A DNA stretch of 64,000 nt from JAGLON01 sp041394985 (GCA_041394985.1 JAWLBI010000001.1:1860001-1924000); one strand, 5' to 3'; positions 17,604 to 26,600 are shown, numbered from the stretch's first letter. Notes: generated from the sequence alone by a model not told the origin. A program made the numbers and translations.

Positions 17604-18434
17604 CTAAAAATATTCTACGTAGGTCACCCGTAACCCTCGCCAAATATCATTTGTTCCGCGCCTGTTATTGGTCAGATTTTTCAGAAGAAACTCCATGACC
17701 AGATTCGACGCATAAATCCATTGCACCGACGCATTCAGATATCCATACCCCTTACCGAAATTTCCGCCGTCGATATCGTCGTTCAGCGCGAAATCATATT
17801 CCAGGACAATGCCGATGTCCTTATTCAACCGTATATCCGTTCCCGCAAAAAACGTGACATTACCGTCATCGTCTTCCTGCTCGGTCGAATAATTCACGCC
17901 GCCGTGCAATCCGGTCTGAAACTGCCCGACCATATAACTCTTACTCCCGACGGCATAGAAACCTTTGGATTTGAATGTATACCGGTCAATTGTCTTGAGG
18001 TCCAGCGAATCCCGATCATGCCAGGCGCCATAGCCCTGGCTGCAAAATCCGATCGCCACAGCCGGCATGACAATCGATTCGTCGACCGCCTTCAGTTTGA
18101 CATTGAACTCGACCCGAGGATTCCAGGTCGGTTTCGATTCCGCGATAATCCCCTCGGCGCCGTAACTGATACCGAGCGTCAATCGATTTGATAACCCAAT
18201 ATCCACGCCGGCCAGAATACCGCCGTTCGGATATGATCTCATCGACAAATCGAAACTTGCCCGCTCGAGCGTCCATGCCGTCGGGCAATCTACCAGCATC
18301 GTTTGTCGAACCCCGCCTCTTGGGTCTATTGCCGGGAGTTCATCGGCCTCGGTCTGTGCGACAACCATGCCGGGAACCAGAAAAAGAAAAGAAAAGAGAA
18401 GGGTGAAAAGAGCTGAAACGAGCCGTTTATTCAC
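17604..18434 (-). CDS. Outer-membrane protein, hypothetical, first gene of operon
   Basis: A 276-residue exported protein. The GTG at 18434 is chosen because GGAGGT lies 4 bases upstream and the product starts with a signal peptide (MNKRLVSALFTLLFSFLFLVPG). The mature part alternates strands with aromatic girdles and ends RGLRVTYVEYF, consistent with a small outer-membrane barrel. Segments such as DIGLSNRLTLGISYGAEGII and FFAGTDIRLNKDIGIVLEYD resemble uncharacterised barrel proteins. It is followed after 35 bp by the CxxCH lipoprotein and then the FadL/PorV-like barrel. Specific function is unknown. Confidence 0.8.
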   Translation of the reverse strand: MNKRLVSALFTLLFSFLFLVPGMVVAQTEADELPAIDPRGGVRQTMLVDCPTAWTLERASFDLSMRSYPNGGILAGVDIGLSNRLTLGISYGAEGIIAESKPTWNPRVEFNVKLKAVDESIVMPAVAIGFCSQGYGAWHDRDSLDLKTIDRYTFKSKGFYAVGSKSYMVGQFQTGLHGGVNYSTEQEDDDGNVTFFAGTDIRLNKDIGIVLEYDFALNDDIDGGNFGKGYGYLNASVQWIYASNLVMEFLLKNLTNNRRGTNDIWRGLRVTYVEYF

Positions 18435-18747
18435 AATACCTCCATGTGTTTGCGCTTCCGTCTTGCCGTAAAATGATAGCCGTCTCATCTTTTCTTCGCA
18501 ATATAAAACAGGTGAACCTGCAAAACGTCTGCAAACTTTATACCGGAATTGCTAACTATAAGTTCAATAAATGCTTATGCGATGATGAAATGCCGAATAT
18601 CGTGGCATAGTGCACAGTTATCGTTTCCTACTGAGGCGATATGCACATTTATAGTGCGATGAATAGTATCCGAGAAATGGATTGTCGTTCTGGTTTGCCG
18701 GGTATTTAATCATACCGAAACTCTGATAAATAGAGTATGTTCGTATT
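18435..18747. other. Divergent intergenic region, no gene seen
   Basis: 313 bp between the leftward outer-membrane operon and the rightward SET-domain gene. It is AT-rich and must hold both promoters, but I cannot point to a convincing -35/-10 pair on either strand. A short CTCT/AGAG inverted repeat lies near 18721-18735. Confidence 0.6.
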
Positions 18748-19287
18748 ATGCGATTTATTCAGGGACAGCACATTAAGGACTGGGTCAGTTCAAAAATTAC
18801 AATTCAGACTTCGCCGATTCATGGCAAGGGGATGGTGGCGGCGGAACCGATTACCGAAGGGGAAATCGTGATTATCTGGGGAGGCCGTGTCATTTCAAGG
18901 ATTGAGTTCGAGGACGGACAGTTTCTGGCCGATACCGCCTGCCGTTTGTCGGAGGAACTCTATCTCGCCGATGACGAGGGGCTTAGTCCCGACGATGAAT
19001 ACTTCCTTAATCATAGCTGTGAACCGAATCTGGGGATGCGGGACGAAATAACGCTTGTCGCACTAATCGATATTCTGCCCGGAACTGAATTGACGATCGA
19101 TTATGCGATGTGGGAGTGCGACCCCAATTGGTCGATGTCACCCTGTGCTTGCGGATCGCAATTGTGTCGCGGACACATCAAGGGCAGCGATTGGCAAAGG
19201 CCTGACTTACAAATAAAATACAAGGGCCTGTTTACTCCCTATATTCAAAGTCTCATTAACACTCCACGAGAAGAGAAACTCGATTGA
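18748..19287 (+). CDS. SET-domain protein (putative lysine methyltransferase)
   Basis: A 179-residue protein made of a compact SET domain, the S-adenosylmethionine-dependent lysine methyltransferase fold common in eukaryotes and patchy in bacteria. Visible motifs: SPIHGKGMVAAEPITEGE at the start of the domain, NHSCEPN (about residue 90), ELTIDYAMW (about 113-121) and a post-SET cysteine cluster (CACGSQLCRGHIKG) that binds zinc in relatives. The substrate is unknown; bacterial homologues are reported to methylate DNA-binding or ribosomal proteins. No Shine-Dalgarno is seen before the ATG. Confidence 0.9.
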   Translation: MRFIQGQHIKDWVSSKITIQTSPIHGKGMVAAEPITEGEIVIIWGGRVISRIEFEDGQFLADTACRLSEELYLADDEGLSPDDEYFLNHSCEPNLGMRDEITLVALIDILPGTELTIDYAMWECDPNWSMSPCACGSQLCRGHIKGSDWQRPDLQIKYKGLFTPYIQSLINTPREEKLD

Positions 19288-19347
19288 ATCCTGGAACATA
19301 CTATTATAGATATTGTAAAATCAGGTAGCTTGACCGAGGAGCCAATC

Positions 19348-19890
19348 ATGCATAAAATCCCATTGTTTTTTTTACTGATCATCGCGGTTTCGTGTGCGGC
19401 ATGCAGTGCGAATAAATATGTCGCAAAGCCGAGTGTGTACTTCGAGTCTTTCGACAAAAGCGATACCGCCGACTTCTGTCATATAGTGATTCCCGAACAG
19501 CCGTTCTCGGTCGAGTTGCTCGGATCGGTCGATACTGTCACTGAGACGACGATAACATTTCATATCCAGATTGGAATATATAATCACGGCATGGCGCCGG
19601 TCACGAAGGACAATCTTATCATGAATGATATGACGGTCACGGCGCTGGCGGATAATCTTGCCCCCATCCGGCAGAGTTCCTTCCATGGACAGACACAGGG
19701 ACCGCCGTATGCGATCATGTCATATCACCGCTTCGTTTTTGATCGTGCCGCACTTGCCCGGCAATTCGCGGAGACGCACATTGCTGCATTTCAGATTTTT
19801 CTTGATAAATTCATTACTTATAATGGAAAATCGGTCGCCATCGAGCCGGTGAGTGCATTTTTGAGGATTCCGGCCAGCAAGAAGGGATAG
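19348..19890 (+). CDS. Exported hypothetical protein (possible lipoprotein)
   Basis: A 180-residue protein of unknown function. The ATG at 19348 follows GAGGAG and gives an export signal (MHKIPLFFLLIIAVSCAAC) whose final cysteine could be lipidated, though position -3 is Cys and departs from the usual lipobox. The mature protein is beta-rich with no motif I recognise. It lies 60 bp after the SET gene in the same direction and may be cotranscribed. Confidence 0.7.
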   Translation: MHKIPLFFLLIIAVSCAACSANKYVAKPSVYFESFDKSDTADFCHIVIPEQPFSVELLGSVDTVTETTITFHIQIGIYNHGMAPVTKDNLIMNDMTVTALADNLAPIRQSSFHGQTQGPPYAIMSYHRFVFDRAALARQFAETHIAAFQIFLDKFITYNGKSVAIEPVSAFLRIPASKKG

Positions 19891-19902
19891 CAGAAAAACG
19901 CC

Positions 19903-20745
19903 TCATTGTTTCGCAAACTTCTCTATCATCCTGTCATAAATCATCTTTGAAATCGGCCCGGCCGGGTAGGTATGCGTCCGCTCCAGTTTCAACTCCACGA
20001 CCGGCCAGATGAGCTTGAACGAGCTCGATGTGAAAATCTCATCCGCGTCGGCCAGATCCTCAGGCGACAGTCGCTTTTCGAAGCACTTGATGTTCATCTC
20101 CCTGGCCAGGCGCATGACTTCACCGCGCGTGATTCCCGGCAAACACCCGGACGAGAGAGGCGGTGTGTACAACTTACCTTTTTTGGCAATAAAGATATTC
20201 GATGACCCTGTCTCGGCGATTTTGCCTCGCGCATTGACGATGATTCCCTGATCGTATCCGGCTTCCTCGGCGGTTCGCTGCGACATCCATTCGGTCATAT
20301 AATTGAGCGTCTTCGTACCGCGCAGGAGATTATTCGAGGCGATAATCATCGGTGAAATCATCAGGCGTTGTTTCTTGAATTGCAATTTGTGTTCGACGAC
20401 CATCACAATCGACTTCGGTTTCGGCTTGCTGCCCGGCCAGAGGTGCGATCCGCCCTGCGTCAGCAGGACTTTGACCTTCATTACCTTTGCCGGATGCGCC
20501 TTGACCGCTTTGTATAGCGTGCGCGTTATTTGCTGTCGATTATATTTCAGATTGTCCATTCCCAACCGCGCAATTCCCTGTTCCATGCGGTCGAGATGCT
20601 CTTCCAGCAGCACGAGTTTGTCGTTGATTCCCAGAATCGACTCGAATAAGCCGATCCCGCAGTGCAGGGTATAGTCAAATACCGAAATCGAGGCTTTCCG
20701 GTAATCGACCGGCTGTCCATCTATATATACAATCGTTTTCGCCAT
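19903..20745 (-). CDS. Class IV PLP aminotransferase (BCAT / aminodeoxychorismate lyase-like)
   Basis: A 280-residue fold-type IV pyridoxal-phosphate enzyme, the group with branched-chain aminotransferase, D-amino acid aminotransferase and 4-amino-4-deoxychorismate lyase. Lys145 (GTKTLNY) is the expected Schiff-base lysine, followed by AEEAGYDQGIIVNARGKIAE and the phosphate-binding ETGSSNIF and PGITRGEV blocks. Which of the three activities it has cannot be decided by reading. It is divergent from the DUF401 gene and converges on 19890 with only 12 bp between. Confidence 0.88.
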   Translation of the reverse strand: MAKTIVYIDGQPVDYRKASISVFDYTLHCGIGLFESILGINDKLVLLEEHLDRMEQGIARLGMDNLKYNRQQITRTLYKAVKAHPAKVMKVKVLLTQGGSHLWPGSKPKPKSIVMVVEHKLQFKKQRLMISPMIIASNNLLRGTKTLNYMTEWMSQRTAEEAGYDQGIIVNARGKIAETGSSNIFIAKKGKLYTPPLSSGCLPGITRGEVMRLAREMNIKCFEKRLSPEDLADADEIFTSSSFKLIWPVVELKLERTHTYPAGPISKMIYDRMIEKFAKQ

Positions 20746-20856
20746 ATCGTCTCCTGTGTGTGACCTTCCAGCATACGAGAATCAACTGTCTTGTGTCAAC
20801 CTTGAAAAACCGTTTCCTTATCGATACAAATAATCTCATTTTGCCGTCTCGGCATA

Positions 20857-20885
20857 TTGACAGCGAAGCCGCCACTCTCTACCTT
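20857..20885 (+). promoter_or_regulatory. Sigma-70-type promoter for DUF401 gene, probably leaderless
   Basis: TTGACA (20857-20862), 17 bases, TACCTT (20880-20885). Transcription would start near 20892, the A of the ATG that begins the first membrane helix. No Shine-Dalgarno is present. Confidence 0.5.
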
Positions 20886-20891
20886 CGGCTC

Positions 20892-22109
20892 ATGACTGTT
20901 CTGAAACTGCTCCTCGTACTCGCCGTCATCATTTTCGGCATTAAACGAAAGATTTTCGTCGGCTATCTGCTGGCCGTTATCGGTCTGTTTGTTCCGCTAC
21001 TATTTGGCAAGATGCCTTTGGAAATAGGAACGACGCTGCTTGGTACAATAAAGTCGCTCGATGTCTGGAGACTGTACGGAGCGATCGTTATCGTGACCTA
21101 CCTGGGGCACATGCTCAAGGCAGTCGGCTCCTTCGACAAACTCACCGATGCCGCCCGGCATCTGGCCGGAGGCAAACGCACGGCATCGGCGGTGCTGCCG
21201 GCGACAATCGGCATGATGCCGATGCCGGCCGGGGCATTGGTTTCCGCGCCGCTGGTAAAAGAAGTCCTGAAAGATGACGGCTTGAAGCCGGAATTCATGG
21301 CTGCGACGAATTACTGGTTTCGCCATGTGATGGAGTTCTTCTGGCCGCTGTATCCGGGAATTATCCTCGGTGCCGGAATCTGCGGCATTCCACAGCGGAC
21401 CTTTTCATCGCTCGGTATCATCATGACGCTGTCCATGGTGCTCATCGGGTCGCTGTTATTCCTGCGGCGGATTCCGAGAGGGGAGACGAAGGCGAATAGT
21501 TTCAAGGCAATCTTCCAGATCATCGCCGCCATCTGGCCGATGTTTCTGGCTGTATTACTGGCTTTCATCTTTGAAATCGAAATCGTCATCGCACTCGCCG
21601 CCGCCGCGTTCGTAACGATGCTGGCGCACAGGAAGAGTTGGAATCATTTCTGGCCGGTCATTCGCCAGTCGGTAACACTGAAATTGTTTTTTATGGTCTT
21701 TGGGATTCTCGTTTTTCGCGATATGATAAATCTTTCAGGGGCAGTCGCCGACTTGCCGACTGAGGTCGCCAGACTCGGCATTCACCCTGCGGTTATTATT
21801 TTCTTCGTGACGATGCTGACCGGGATGCTGTCGGGGATGGTGGCCATGTATGTCGGACTGACCTTTCCGATTCTGGCCGGATTCCTGTACGCGCCGAATG
21901 TGAATCTGGGAAATATCTTCCTTGCCTATCTGGGTGGCTATATGGGAATTATTCTCGCTCCGACGCACTTTTGCCTGCTGCTCTCGACGGAGTTTTTCGA
22001 AACCGATCTGGGCAAAGTCTATCGCACATTCATACCGGGCATACTCATCCTCGCCGCGGTTGGTATTGCCCTGTACGCATCAGGATATCCCTGGGGATTG
22101 TTGGGATAA
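20892..22109 (+). CDS. DUF401 family integral membrane permease
   Basis: A 405-residue protein with about ten or more membrane helices, matching the DUF401 family of predicted permeases related to the gluconate/citrate transporter superfamily. Distinctive blocks are GMMPMPAGALVSAPLV (about residues 100-115) and YWFRHVMEFFWPLYPGIILG (about 140-159). I start at the ATG at 20892 rather than the upstream ATG at 20760: the latter lies 15 bp from the divergent aminotransferase start and adds 44 residues of non-membrane sequence. The substrate is unknown. Confidence 0.85.
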   Translation: MTVLKLLLVLAVIIFGIKRKIFVGYLLAVIGLFVPLLFGKMPLEIGTTLLGTIKSLDVWRLYGAIVIVTYLGHMLKAVGSFDKLTDAARHLAGGKRTASAVLPATIGMMPMPAGALVSAPLVKEVLKDDGLKPEFMAATNYWFRHVMEFFWPLYPGIILGAGICGIPQRTFSSLGIIMTLSMVLIGSLLFLRRIPRGETKANSFKAIFQIIAAIWPMFLAVLLAFIFEIEIVIALAAAAFVTMLAHRKSWNHFWPVIRQSVTLKLFFMVFGILVFRDMINLSGAVADLPTEVARLGIHPAVIIFFVTMLTGMLSGMVAMYVGLTFPILAGFLYAPNVNLGNIFLAYLGGYMGIILAPTHFCLLLSTEFFETDLGKVYRTFIPGILILAAVGIALYASGYPWGLLG

Positions 22110-22112
22110 TTA

Positions 22113-22140
22113 GTAGGGCAGATTTTTCTCAATATCTGCC
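22113..22140 (+). repeat. GTAG-headed REP-like hairpin
   Basis: GTAGG followed by GGCAGAT...ATCTGCC, a 7-bp stem. It lies between the convergent DUF401 and dockerin genes and belongs to the same family as 57814-57842 and 61301-61328. Confidence 0.65.
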
Positions 22141-22169
22141 GGGAAAACCATTGAATTCCTTCCCATCGA

Positions 22170-23237
22170 CTACTCGAGGCAGTAACTGCCTTCGGGATTC
22201 AATCCCAAGTCGATTGTCACCTCGATCTCATTAAAGAAATCACTCTGACAAGTTGTTAAGCTGATTGTGACCGTGCCGCCTGCGATATTCGTGAAACCGT
22301 ATTCTAAATCATACGGACACAGGCAGGAGCATCCACTGCCCATCAAATCCTCGATCTCGGAAATCGAAATATCGCTGCCTTCAATAGTAATATCCGCATA
22401 CAGCGAATCGAGGCAACAGTTGGCGACGGCATTGACATGCGTAAGCAACAGGTTGCCGTATCCATCATAGAACCAATTCAGGCACTCCGGCGGATCATCC
22501 TTTTCAAGCTTGCATTCACTCATGTCGACAAGGCCGCCATCCGGCGGATACCCGGTAAAGGGCCAGACGCCTCTGGTTTCGCATTTCATGCCGCTATTCG
22601 GCATTGACAGATCGGCTTCGAATTGAATCGCAGGTATGACCTCGCCCGTATATGGCCCCTGTACGATGATCGTGTATACGCCTGGTTCAATTCCAAGAAC
22701 ATCATATTCGACATCGAACCGGCAGATACAATCGCACATTAATTCATCGGACTCGATTTCAGTTATCGTTATCGTGGAACTCATGACATTGATTTCAACA
22801 GCGAAGTCCTGCAAACAGCAATTGAAGACCGCATTGATATGCTGAATGGACAGCGTCGATATTCCGTCGTATTCCCAGTCGATGCACTCGGTGCTGCTTG
22901 TGAGACCAAAATCATCACTGATCTTGCAACTTGTCAATAATTGCCCGGGGCTTGCAAAGACCGGACAGGCAGGAGCCAGTCCGCCGCCAAAGATATAATA
23001 AGTCAGTCGCACGACATCGCCGATGTTCGTCGAGCCGTCATTGTTGACGTCGGTTTTATCCAGAGGAAGCGGCGCATCGCCACCGCGAAAAATATAATTG
23101 ACCAGGTGAACCGCATCACCGATGTTGACCGCCCCGTCGTCATTCGAGTCGCCGCAGATATTTGTGGAAATTGCCGTCGATGAGCACACTATCGACAGAA
23201 AGAGGACTCCGATTATAATACTCAGCCGATTACGCAT
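22170..23237 (-). CDS. Secreted protein with N-terminal dockerin and duplicated Cys-rich domain
   Basis: A 355-residue secreted protein. The ATG at 23237 is preceded by GGGAGGG and opens a signal peptide (MRNRLSIIIGVLFLSIVCSS). Directly after it comes a complete type I dockerin (GDSNDDGAVNIGDAVHLVNY and DVNNDGSTNIGDVVRLTYY), an unusual place since dockerins are normally C-terminal. The rest is two copies of one domain of about 100-110 residues, each with the order C, WxYDG, HxNAVxNCC and a paired CxC cluster (CDCIC or CSCLC). The duplicated domain is not one I recognise. No cohesin partner is visible here. Confidence 0.85.
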   Translation of the reverse strand: MRNRLSIIIGVLFLSIVCSSTAISTNICGDSNDDGAVNIGDAVHLVNYIFRGGDAPLPLDKTDVNNDGSTNIGDVVRLTYYIFGGGLAPACPVFASPGQLLTSCKISDDFGLTSSTECIDWEYDGISTLSIQHINAVFNCCLQDFAVEINVMSSTITITEIESDELMCDCICRFDVEYDVLGIEPGVYTIIVQGPYTGEVIPAIQFEADLSMPNSGMKCETRGVWPFTGYPPDGGLVDMSECKLEKDDPPECLNWFYDGYGNLLLTHVNAVANCCLDSLYADITIEGSDISISEIEDLMGSGCSCLCPYDLEYGFTNIAGGTVTISLTTCQSDFFNEIEVTIDLGLNPEGSYCLE

Positions 23238-23439
23238 GTTTCCCTCCCGTGTAATCGCTTTGATTTTAATTCGTGTCTGTGCCGGATGCAAATGTTACGT
23301 ATATATAATATACGAATAAGTCCATGATTTGTGAAATGAAATCGATACGATTGTTCCCGGGCATTTTGAAAAAATGATTGCGAAGTCTCCGGAGGTTTAT
23401 TTAATTAAGTTGTCTCTATGAGCTATCGGGGGATAGTGT

Positions 23440-25071
23440 ATGAAAAAATATCAAATCATCTTATATGTTTCAGTAATTTTATTTTTAGTCCTGCCGGGCT
23501 GGGTCTGCCCGGAAAGAGTTGCGCGAGTCTCCGTCCGCCTTCTCTACCCGGAATATGATCAAGTCGTCTGCACGCCGGATATCGACTTCTGGGTCGATGT
23601 TGACGTATCGGGGGCCAAGGTGCCGATCACGAAGTTTTTTTATATCGATGATAATGACGACGGCGTCTTTGAGGTATATGAACGCGGCGATGTCGTTTTA
23701 TACGATTTTCCGCTGACTCCATCGACAACGTATCATTGGTATGTTTTCGCGCGCCCGACCAATCATTCTCAGCATGAAGGCGATACCTCCGACATCTGGA
23801 CGTTTACGACCTGCGACTCCTTTATCGGTCAGGGCATGGCTCACACTCCCCATCCCGACAGCGGTGCGACCGATGTGGATTCAATGCTGGTCGTATCCTG
23901 GAGCGTCTATATTCCGCCGGACAGTGATCCGCCCGATACATACTATCGCTGTGATTTGTATTTTGGGACAAATATCGATCCGCCACTTATAATTGCCAAC
24001 ACAGGCCGTAATTTTTACGATGTCAGACCTCTCTCCGGAAATACTATGTATTATTGGCGAGTCGTCTCATACAGTCAATATGGCGATACCGTCGAGGGGC
24101 CGCTCTGGAATTTTACAACTATTGCCGCCGAGATACCGACCGTGCACAGTCCCAATCCCGCCGATGGCGCATTTAATTTTGACTCGAGTGCATCACTATC
24201 TTGGGAGTATTATGATCCGACAGGCGGGCCGACGCAATTCGATGTTTATCTGGGAACAGCGACTGACCCGCCACTCGCGGCAACAGCATTATCGAGTCCA
24301 TCTTATACGCCTCCGACGCTTTCCGGTGGGACCGGATATTTCTGGCGAGTCGTTATTTACAATGCATACGACACAGTTTCCGGTCCGGAATGGAGCTTTA
24401 CAACTATTTATTCCGAGTCCGAGGATGTCTTCGCCTTATTTGAAATCGATGTCATGCAGGCGGCATCGGGGTACCATGTTAATGAAAACTATCATGCCCG
24501 ATTCGACACCGGCGTCGCTGTAAGTGCTCCTATCGAACCGCTGCAGGCGGGAGGAGTCAATATCGGCGGGGCGGACTTGATATGGAGAGCCGACAGCAGT
24601 CATTATAGCTATGAAGAAATGTCGATGCCATATATAGAAAACGGCCAACCGGTCAACATCTCGGTCACTGCAGGCGCCGATGTTCCCGCATTGTCGACCG
24701 CGTATACATTCCCGGCCTGTTCACTGGCAATCACATATCCGCAGGGGGGACTGGTCGACAATGTGCCGATCAGCGGCTTTGAGGTGCTCTGGGACGGTTC
24801 GGAGTGCGGGGGAACAGCCTATCTGCTACTGATGGACGGCGCTGACTCAACCGGTGTATTGAAACAGGTAGCGAACGACGGGGCGGATTCTTTAACGGCA
24901 GCCGACCTGGCTCCTCTCGGCGGGACTACGGGCCAATACGATTTGTACTTGTTTAAGATCTACGAAGAGAACGTCTCAGCATCCGGATATGTGCCGGGAA
25001 GCCTGATTCGGACGCGGATTATCAATCGGCAAATTCTGGTGAATATCGTGAGCAGCCCGGTATCAGAATAG
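23440..25071 (+). CDS. Exported protein with fibronectin type III-like repeats
   Basis: A 543-residue exported protein. It begins MKKYQIILYVSVILFLVLPG and a cysteine shortly after (WVC) could be a lipidation site. At least two repeats of about 100 residues resemble fibronectin III modules: each has a PDSGATD/PADGAFN start, SWS or SWE, a YFGT or YLGT block, YYWRVV or YFWRVV and a terminal WxFTT (about residues 135-330). The C-terminal 200 residues are less repetitive. Likely role is surface adhesion or structural display. GGGGG lies upstream of the ATG. Confidence 0.78.
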   Translation: MKKYQIILYVSVILFLVLPGWVCPERVARVSVRLLYPEYDQVVCTPDIDFWVDVDVSGAKVPITKFFYIDDNDDGVFEVYERGDVVLYDFPLTPSTTYHWYVFARPTNHSQHEGDTSDIWTFTTCDSFIGQGMAHTPHPDSGATDVDSMLVVSWSVYIPPDSDPPDTYYRCDLYFGTNIDPPLIIANTGRNFYDVRPLSGNTMYYWRVVSYSQYGDTVEGPLWNFTTIAAEIPTVHSPNPADGAFNFDSSASLSWEYYDPTGGPTQFDVYLGTATDPPLAATALSSPSYTPPTLSGGTGYFWRVVIYNAYDTVSGPEWSFTTIYSESEDVFALFEIDVMQAASGYHVNENYHARFDTGVAVSAPIEPLQAGGVNIGGADLIWRADSSHYSYEEMSMPYIENGQPVNISVTAGADVPALSTAYTFPACSLAITYPQGGLVDNVPISGFEVLWDGSECGGTAYLLLMDGADSTGVLKQVANDGADSLTAADLAPLGGTTGQYDLYLFKIYEENVSASGYVPGSLIRTRIINRQILVNIVSSPVSE

Positions 25072-25620
25072 ATATGCGGCGCCAACTGAAATTGAAAAGG
25101 AACTGAGATTTTCCTTAAAGTCATAATCCTTGAACCAGTCGTTGGCGATTGGCAGGCTGGCCTCAATAGCCAGTGATAATCGTTCCGCGACCGGGCGACT
25201 GTATTCGATACTCGGCATTATCAGCATGATAATCTCATCACCGGCAGTTATGAATCCGGCTCCCAATTCAGGTGCTATCGATCCCGAACCGGCGCTTATT
25301 CCATAATATCCGCCGAGAGTCATGACAACGGAATTCCCGGCCGAACCGTCTCGAGTCTCTATAGCGGTGATTGAGGCATTTAATACCGCTCCCCACTTAT
25401 TCCTGAGTTGTCTGCGGATTTTTACGCCGAATCCAATACCCGTTTTATCTTCCACCAGCTGATTTCCGAAATCCTGCTCCCAATAACTTGAGGCGAATAG
25501 AATATTGATATACGGCTTAACGGTGATTTTTTGAGATGCTTCGTCTTCGGCGCAGGTTGTCTGATTCATGAATCCCAGCAATAGCGCAACACTCATTGCA
25601 GCCCAAAAGAACTTGTTCAT
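25063..25620 (-). CDS. Small outer-membrane beta-barrel protein, hypothetical
   Basis: A 185-residue exported protein that converges on, and overlaps by 9 bp, the fibronectin-like gene. The ATG at 25620 follows GGGAAG and gives a signal peptide (MNKFFWAAMSVALLLGFMNQ) cut near TTCA. The mature part reads as alternating amphipathic strands (IGFGVKIRRQL, WGAVLNASITAIE, LSLAIEASLPI) and ends in SVGAAYLF with a terminal aromatic, which fits an eight-strand OmpA- or OmpW-like barrel. No family was recognised. Confidence 0.72.
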   Translation of the reverse strand: MNKFFWAAMSVALLLGFMNQTTCAEDEASQKITVKPYINILFASSYWEQDFGNQLVEDKTGIGFGVKIRRQLRNKWGAVLNASITAIETRDGSAGNSVVMTLGGYYGISAGSGSIAPELGAGFITAGDEIIMLIMPSIEYSRPVAERLSLAIEASLPIANDWFKDYDFKENLSSFSISVGAAYLF

Positions 25621-25803
25621 GGTACTTCCCTGCCATTTTGTATGAATATACTGTAGTATAAGTATAGGAGAGACCTGTTTCAAAGGAGTTTTTTCCGGTT
25701 CTTAATTCGCGAATTTACACAGTCGTTGTTCTGAGGACTTGCTACAATATATTTACAATAAGTATGCCGTTAATTTATATTCCCCTATCCCGATACAAAT
25801 CAT

Positions 25804-26397
25804 ATGACTCATATTGATTGGGAAGAAATCAAAGAAAGAAACAGATATCCGCTGGTGACGGACGAAAAGCCTTTTCGCGAACGGAAACCGCTTCTTCTTA
25901 TTTTATCGAGCTTGTTTCTTATTTTTACATTCCTGATGACTTATTCATTTAGTAATGATCCGCCTAAGTTGCCGGTGATTTTATTTCTTGCCGTTTTTGC
26001 AGTAATTTCTGCCGGCTTTCTCTGTGCCACGATTTTCCCGAGGCCGTCTCACTGGGCATACAAGTTTATTGCCCTTGTTGTTTTTTTGACTTATCTGTAC
26101 TACTTGATAGATCAAGTAATTATTTCAAAAGTACATTTTTGGCCGACCGGTCCATTAGATAGCGATTCTGCCAGTGAGTCATTTTTTGGATTTCTGTTAA
26201 TCGGGATACCTGCATTTATTTATTTGTTCTTCTCAAAATCATTGAATAGGTTAGAAGAAGGGGATGTCGAAAAAATAACATTAATAGATTTTTATGTCGC
26301 CAAATTAATCCAATCCCTACGCAGACCTTTAATGGCGATATCGGTATTTTTACATATACTTGCATTTTTTAAGTTATTGAAAATCATAAATTTCTAG
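25804..26397 (+). CDS. AT-rich hypothetical membrane protein
   Basis: A 197-residue protein with four or more membrane helices (LLLILSSLFLIFTFLMTYS, LPVILFLAVFAVISAGFLC, FIALVVFLTYLYYLI, FFGFLLIGIPAFIYLFF) and no recognised motif. Its codons are much richer in A and T than neighbouring genes, and it has no Shine-Dalgarno, which suggests recent acquisition. It stands alone between the leftward barrel gene and the sigma-factor promoter. Confidence 0.65.
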   Translation: MTHIDWEEIKERNRYPLVTDEKPFRERKPLLLILSSLFLIFTFLMTYSFSNDPPKLPVILFLAVFAVISAGFLCATIFPRPSHWAYKFIALVVFLTYLYYLIDQVIISKVHFWPTGPLDSDSASESFFGFLLIGIPAFIYLFFSKSLNRLEEGDVEKITLIDFYVAKLIQSLRRPLMAISVFLHILAFFKLLKIINF

Positions 26398-26551
26398 GGC
26401 CGCGGGTCGCCTTTCCATATTGGGTTACTGTTTTTTCCTTATCAAGTTCGTTTTGACTTTAGGCCTTATGTCACCCCGAAACTCCCTTGTATCAAACGAC
26501 TTAACCCCTTATATTGAACTGGCGATAAAAAGTAAAAATCCACAATAATCT

Positions 26552-26580
26552 GGAACTTTCCGTCGTCTGATATGTATCAA
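26552..26580 (+). promoter_or_regulatory. ECF-type promoter of the sigma factor operon
   Basis: GGAACTT (26552-26558) followed 15 bases later by GTATCAA (26574-26580) matches the general ECF pattern of a GGAAC -35 box with a short -10, and lies directly upstream of an ECF sigma gene. Self-activation by that sigma factor is inferred. Confidence 0.6.
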
Positions 26581-26600
26581 TTACAGACCACGGGAGAAGT

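Noticed and set aside
20760..20891. Longer N-terminus for the DUF401 protein
   Set aside because: The 44 extra residues are not membrane-like, and the ATG lies 15 bp from a divergent start, leaving no room for promoters.
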